From NCBI GenBank assembly GCA_910586825.1, contig CAJUJF010000010.1:6065-70064 (forward strand): a stretch of DNA of 64,000 nt, written 5' to 3'. Both the position numbers and the translations under genes were made by a program. Below are positions 61,278 through 64,000 of this stretch, in pieces. Within the stretch, counting starts at the first letter, position 1. Every line of letters begins with the position of its first letter. The notes below the pieces were generated by a model. That model made no database searches and was not told where the DNA came from. It worked only from the letters and a program-made list of their open reading frames with translations. Origin of the DNA: an uncultured Christensenellaceae bacterium (GTDB lineage: Bacteria > Bacillota > Clostridia > Christensenellales > Borkfalkiaceae).

Positions 61278-61378
61278 TGCCGCGCCTCCTCACGGATCTC
61301 GACATGCGGCTGATCGGGAAAGCAGCTCTCCCGTTCTTCGCGGGTTTTCCCGAGCGGATTGATCCGAATTTTTTTCAT
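61274..61378 (-). CDS. Possible 34-residue ORF coupled to spoVAC
   Basis: An ATG at 61376-61378 opens 34 codons (begins MKKIRINPLGKTREER, ends VEIREEARQ) whose TGA overlaps the spoVAC ATG. The overlap and composition look gene-like, but the ribosome site (AAGGG) is only two bases from the ATG. It may be a translated leader peptide or chance. Confidence 0.35.
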   Translation of the reverse strand: MKKIRINPLGKTREERESCFPDQPHVEIREEARQ

Positions 61379-61383
61379 ACCCT

Positions 61384-61414
61384 TAATATGGGAATCCGCC
61401 GCAAAAAATATACC
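61384..61414 (-). promoter_or_regulatory. Candidate sporulation (SigG-type) promoter for spoVAC
   Basis: GGTATA (61409-61414), 18-bp spacer, CATATTA (61384-61390), close to the SigG pattern G-N-A-T-A / CAT-N-N-TA known for spoVA operons. The -35 box is degenerate and lies in the tail of a terminator, so this is tentative. Confidence 0.35.
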
Positions 61415-61443
61415 GATGCGGAATTTCTCCGCATCGGTTTTCT
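61412..61443. terminator. Bidirectional terminator ending the phage-like cassette
   Basis: ACCGATGCGGA (61412-61422) and TCCGCATCGGT (61428-61438) form an 11-bp stem with a short loop; T-rich tracts follow on both strands. It ends the 61467-63780 transcript. Confidence 0.85.
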
Positions 61444-61466
61444 TTTTCCGCCGCCCTTTCGGTCTC

Positions 61467-61955
61467 TCAGCAGTAACTTGCGAGCAAATCGTACAGCGTC
61501 TGATAAAATTCCCCCAGATAGCTTCGCGCCAGCGTATCCATGGCGTAAGCCTGCAAACGGGCGTCAGGATCCTCTACCTTCATGTAATAATTCCGCACCG
61601 CGATAAACCGCTGCGACGGCGAAAGATTGGGATTGGGGTTTTCGGGATAACGGTACGGTCCGTTTTCGTTCCCCTCCGACTGCAATCCCTCGTAAGCGAG
61701 CTGATAGAGCAGATCCTGCCGGATGACTTCCGTCCCGCTCTTCACTTCCGCGGCGATCCTCTGCTGTTCCGCCTGATACATTGTCGAACGCGCGGTATTG
61801 TTTGCAAGCAGCATGTTGAACAGCTCCTGCGTGGTCCGCTCCGCTTCGGCAATGAGTTCGTTCTTCTTCGTCTGCGCCGCGCGCACCATCGCAAGTTGAA
61901 CGGCGTTGAGGTTCGCAAATTGTTCGTCCGTAAGATCGATAATGTCGATGGTCAT
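61467..61955 (-). CDS. Hypothetical coiled-coil protein of the phage-like cassette
   Basis: 162 residues, no family recognised. The first two thirds look helical (LTDEQFANLNAVQLAMVRAA, KKNELIAEAERTTQELF, QAEQQRIAAEVKSG), then a proline/asparagine segment (YPENPNPNLSPSQR) and a final helical part (ARSYLGEFYQTLYDLL). The start is fixed by AGGAGG nine bases upstream and overlaps the stop of the preceding gene by 4 bases (ATGA). Last gene of a three-gene cassette; by position it may be an internal-core or tail-neck protein, which is inference. Confidence 0.75.
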   Translation of the reverse strand: MTIDIIDLTDEQFANLNAVQLAMVRAAQTKKNELIAEAERTTQELFNMLLANNTARSTMYQAEQQRIAAEVKSGTEVIRQDLLYQLAYEGLQSEGNENGPYRYPENPNPNLSPSQRFIAVRNYYMKVEDPDARLQAYAMDTLARSYLGEFYQTLYDLLASYC

Positions 61956-63226
61956 AACCGCCGATCCCTCCTTGTCCGCACCCCGATTTTATCGACGCGG
62001 AAAAACCGATCCCGCCCCGCAATTTTCAGCGAAAACTCCCCGCCGCGCAACGCCTTCGGAAGCCGGTATTTCCCCGCTTTGCCGCTTAAAAGGGTTTCGT
62101 TGCCCGCCGCGTCTTTGAGCGTTATCGCGAACGGTCCCGTTCCGCACACTTCGATCTCTTCGAGAAAGGTCTCCTTCCAATTCTCTTCCCCGAACGCAAA
62201 AGAGACCGTTACCGAACATTCCCGCGAACTGCCCACGTCCTTATCGAGCAACTTGTAGACCGCTTTTCCGTTCACGAAATACACTTCACGGCAGGAGGCG
62301 AGCGCTTCGCACGCCGAATCGAGATATCGCCCTTCCGCATACAGCGTGTCGTACGCGTACAGTTTTCCGGCGTTCCTGACGGTGACGGAGGCGTAGTAAT
62401 TCCCCCGTTCGCTTCCGCCCCAGATCGGTTTTGTGAGATCGATTTCGCCGTCGTCCGCGTTTTTAACGCGCTCGCACGCGCCGCCGCGGTAGGCGTACAG
62501 CCCGCGTTCGGTAAAAAAGAACACGCTGTCGCCGCAACGGGCGACCGAGCCTTTCACGATTTTCGGACAGGCGCATACGGGCGCGGCTTTAAAATTGAGC
62601 GGGTCGGCAAACGCCGTAAACGCGCTGACACCGTACTCGCGGAACAAGAGAAGCCGTTCTCCGAACGGAACGATTTCGAGAATGTTGCCGAACGCGTCGG
62701 GCGGAAGATCGAGAAATCCCGCGCTCTGCGTCGAACGGTCGGAAAAGGTATCGTAAGAAAGGGCGGCGGAATAATTGATGCGCGTACCGTTTCCGATAAA
62801 GATCCGCTCGTGATGAAACGCCGCGCACGTTCCGCCCGTCGTCGTTCCGATCGTCTTGATCGTCGTTCCCATCAACTTGTAACAGCGACTCGCGCCGACG
62901 GCGATCGAGAACGTCTCCCCGTCCGCATCCTTGTATTCCACGACGCGGTTCAGATTGCTGAACCCCGTTCTGTTCGTCCCCTCTTCGAGATAAAACAGCC
63001 GTCCGCCCTCATAGGCGTAGTTATCCGATTCGGTGCAGAATAGTTTGGAGACCTGCATCGTGAGTTCGTACACTTTTGCGATCTGTTCGGCGCAGATGAA
63101 TGCGCCGTTCTCCCGTCGCGCATGCTCCAAATGAACGGAACGGACGATCCCCCCCGCGCGGATTTCTCCCGCGGGGATCGTGTACGTCCTGTAAGTCGCG
63201 GCGGGAACCGCAAGCGTTTTTTCCAT
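61952..63226 (-). CDS. Beta-propeller-like protein, possibly a phage structural (nozzle/stabiliser) protein
   Basis: 424 residues from the ATG at 63224-63226, preceded by CGGAGGTGG and overlapping the upstream stop (TAATG). Mostly short beta strands with repeated blade-like stretches (GGRLFYLEEGTNRTGFS, AAFHHERIFIGNGTRINYSA, ERLLLFREYGVSAFTAF, DSVFFFTERGLYAYRGG, GKLYAYDTLYAEGRYLD). The G-N-G-T-R-I-N-Y-S motif followed by a D-x-F-S segment recalls the propeller proteins that close podophage-like heads or tails. The C-terminal 90 residues look like a separate beta domain. No signal peptide or membrane helix. Function is inferred only from this style and from the neighbours. Confidence 0.75.
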   Translation of the reverse strand: MEKTLAVPAATYRTYTIPAGEIRAGGIVRSVHLEHARRENGAFICAEQIAKVYELTMQVSKLFCTESDNYAYEGGRLFYLEEGTNRTGFSNLNRVVEYKDADGETFSIAVGASRCYKLMGTTIKTIGTTTGGTCAAFHHERIFIGNGTRINYSAALSYDTFSDRSTQSAGFLDLPPDAFGNILEIVPFGERLLLFREYGVSAFTAFADPLNFKAAPVCACPKIVKGSVARCGDSVFFFTERGLYAYRGGACERVKNADDGEIDLTKPIWGGSERGNYYASVTVRNAGKLYAYDTLYAEGRYLDSACEALASCREVYFVNGKAVYKLLDKDVGSSRECSVTVSFAFGEENWKETFLEEIEVCGTGPFAITLKDAAGNETLLSGKAGKYRLPKALRGGEFSLKIAGRDRFFRVDKIGVRTRRDRRL

Positions 63227-63780
63227 TACAGCCACCTCCGCGCCCGCACTTTGAGACGGCGGCGAATGATCTCCGCCGCCCGCAGCGCGTCGCGGAAGCG
63301 ACGTTCCCAGAGCGCCGCCTCGGCATAGCGCGCCGAAGTCAGACAGAATTCGCACGCCACGCCGTACGAGAGCAACCGCGCGGTGATCTTTCCCGAAAAC
63401 TCGCTTTCGCCGACGATTTCCTTGTGCTCGGGCGCATAGGCGTAAACGACCGTCAGGGCGCCCGTCTCGGCGGGAACGGAAAGATATGCAGGGTGCGCTT
63501 CGAAGTCCACGTCGCGGCCGTCCCCGCCGCGCACGCGAAAGAAATTCACGGGCGCGTGCGCAAGCTCCGAATACGGAATCCGTCCGTTCTGCGGCAAGAC
63601 CTCTTCCTCCGCCTTTAACGGAAAATAGTCGAGCGCGACTTCGTTTTCCACAAGATTGTAACAGCGCAAAAGAGATTTCAATTCCCCTTCTGGCGCGCCG
63701 TCGAGGGTTTCCAATTCCGAAGAGAGATCCTCTCTTCCGAGATTTTCCGCCGCCAGCGCGATCACTTCTTTAACCTTCAT
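63226..63780 (-). CDS. Hypothetical protein, possible head-tail connector
   Basis: 184 residues, no family recognised with certainty. Helical N-terminus (MKVKEVIALAAENLGREDL), then LKSLLRCYNLVENEVALDYFPL, a beta segment (PVNFFRVRGGDGRDVDFEAHP, TGALTVVYAYAPEHKEI) and a helical end rich in Arg (RYAEAALWERRFRDALRAAE). This architecture, helix bundle plus beta insert, resembles head-tail adaptors of tailed phages. Its stop overlaps the next start (TAATG). A truncated coding end lies just upstream. Confidence 0.75.
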   Translation of the reverse strand: MKVKEVIALAAENLGREDLSSELETLDGAPEGELKSLLRCYNLVENEVALDYFPLKAEEEVLPQNGRIPYSELAHAPVNFFRVRGGDGRDVDFEAHPAYLSVPAETGALTVVYAYAPEHKEIVGESEFSGKITARLLSYGVACEFCLTSARYAEAALWERRFRDALRAAEIIRRRLKVRARRWL

Positions 63781-63798
63781 ATCCTTCCCCCTTTTCCG

Positions 63799-63858
63799 TT
63801 ACTCCTCGGTGATCCCCGTGAGCATCGCCTGCCCGCAGGTATTCGCCCTGTCCTTTGT
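63799..63858 (-). pseudogene. 3' remnant of a truncated gene upstream of the cassette
   Basis: The frame ending at TAA 63799-63801 reads ANTCGQAMLTGITEE and is open only back to a TAG at 63859-63861; the sensible part stops where a 23-bp direct repeat begins (63841). It looks like the C-terminus of a gene whose front has been lost. Only about 15 residues support this. Confidence 0.35.
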
Positions 63859-63863
63859 CTACT
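63841..63863. repeat. 23-bp direct repeat, copy 1
   Basis: ATTCGCCCTGTCCTTTGTCT plus ACT; identical to 63878-63900, period 37 bp with a 14-bp spacer (CTTTATACTTTGCA). Confidence 0.9.
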
Positions 63864-63877
63864 CTTTATACTTTGCA

Positions 63878-63900
63878 ATTCGCCCTGTCCTTTGTCTACT
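63878..63900. repeat. 23-bp direct repeat, copy 2
   Basis: Identical to copy 1 at 63841-63863. Only two copies with a short spacer, so not a CRISPR array. The unit marks the junction between a terminator-bearing segment and the phage-like cassette. Confidence 0.9.
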
Positions 63901-63910
63901 ATTAAGGGCA

Positions 63911-63937
63911 TAAAAAAAGGACGAGCGTACTCGTCCT
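63911..63937 (-). terminator. Intrinsic terminator near the window end
   Basis: Minus-strand AGGACGAG / CTCGTCCT stem (63930-63937 with 63918-63925) followed by TTTTTTT (63912-63918). Ends a minus-strand transcript entering from beyond the window. Confidence 0.8.
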
Positions 63938-63956
63938 CTCTCTGCTAAATTGAAAT

Positions 63957-64000
63957 TTAACTTTCTATGTATAGTGTAGGATATTGTTCAAGCAATCGCT
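63957..64000 (-). CDS. C-terminal end of a minus-strand gene (partial)
   Basis: The frame ending at TAA 63957-63959 reads RLLEQYPTLYIES up to the window edge and is followed 20 bases later by a terminator. Thirteen residues are too few to identify it; another frame ending at a TAG (63966-63968) is possible. Confidence 0.35.
   Translation of the reverse strand, partial: RLLEQYPTLYIES

Noticed and set aside
63841..63900. CRISPR array
   Set aside because: Only two 23-bp repeats with a 14-bp spacer and no cas genes.

Overview
The window reads as a chromosomal stretch of an anaerobic, endospore-forming Bacillota (Clostridia), probably an uncultured gut lineage; a Christensenellales/Borkfalkia-like origin is only an impression from gene style and base composition. 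Seen support: sporulation genes (yunB, spoVAC), pyruvate:ferredoxin oxidoreductase, an iron alcohol dehydrogenase, ECF vitamin-transporter core genes in the usual Firmicutes order with truA, strong GGAGG ribosome sites and sigma-A promoters. Most genes lie on the minus strand.

Layout. 1-8.1 kb: partial yunB, a 50-residue small protein, uppP, a PrsA-like lipoprotein, mfd and pth. 8.1-17.2 kb: prs, malic enzyme, a GH51 arabinofuranosidase-type lipoprotein, an MFS carrier, a Na/Pi cotransporter behind a probable yybP-ykoY-type riboswitch, a nucleoside deaminase with an in-frame stop near its end, and tRNA-Ser(CGA). 17.3-42.1 kb: the most unusual region. A signalling operon (hybrid histidine kinase, solute-binding lipoprotein, REC-HD-GYP-GGDEF regulator, HPt protein, coiled-coil protein, small membrane protein) is followed, after a terminator and a new promoter, by a two-gene operon: a 4,976-residue surface protein built of Ig/MBG-like repeats and an 849-residue membrane-anchored cytoplasmic protein containing an almost perfect 642-bp tandem duplication. 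The small membrane protein ending the first operon and the 849-residue protein share the same N-terminal membrane/coiled-coil module, which ties the two operons together. My inference is that this is one undescribed system in which a sensor phosphorelay and cyclic-di-GMP control a giant adhesin-like surface protein.

42.2-48.8 kb: mnmE with a LysR regulator, and ecfA1-ecfA2-ecfT-truA with a membrane protein of unknown function. 48.8-57.4 kb (mostly plus strand): a BspA-type leucine-rich-repeat lipoprotein whose leader holds a long hairpin and an intrinsic terminator, a small membrane protein, PFOR, an iron alcohol dehydrogenase, and an HTH-transmembrane-Ig-like regulator with an apparent one-base frameshift. 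57.4-61.4 kb: a ribokinase-family kinase with a predicted leaderless mRNA, a GH127 beta-L-arabinofuranosidase, a DUF1858 protein and spoVAC. 61.4-64 kb: a tightly overlapping three-gene cassette that looks phage-structural, next to a truncated gene end and a pair of 23-bp direct repeats.

Working together: GH51, GH127 and the ribokinase suggest arabinose-containing plant polysaccharides as food; PFOR, malic enzyme and the alcohol dehydrogenase fit fermentative central metabolism. All functions are inferred from sequence motifs read by eye; no database search was run.
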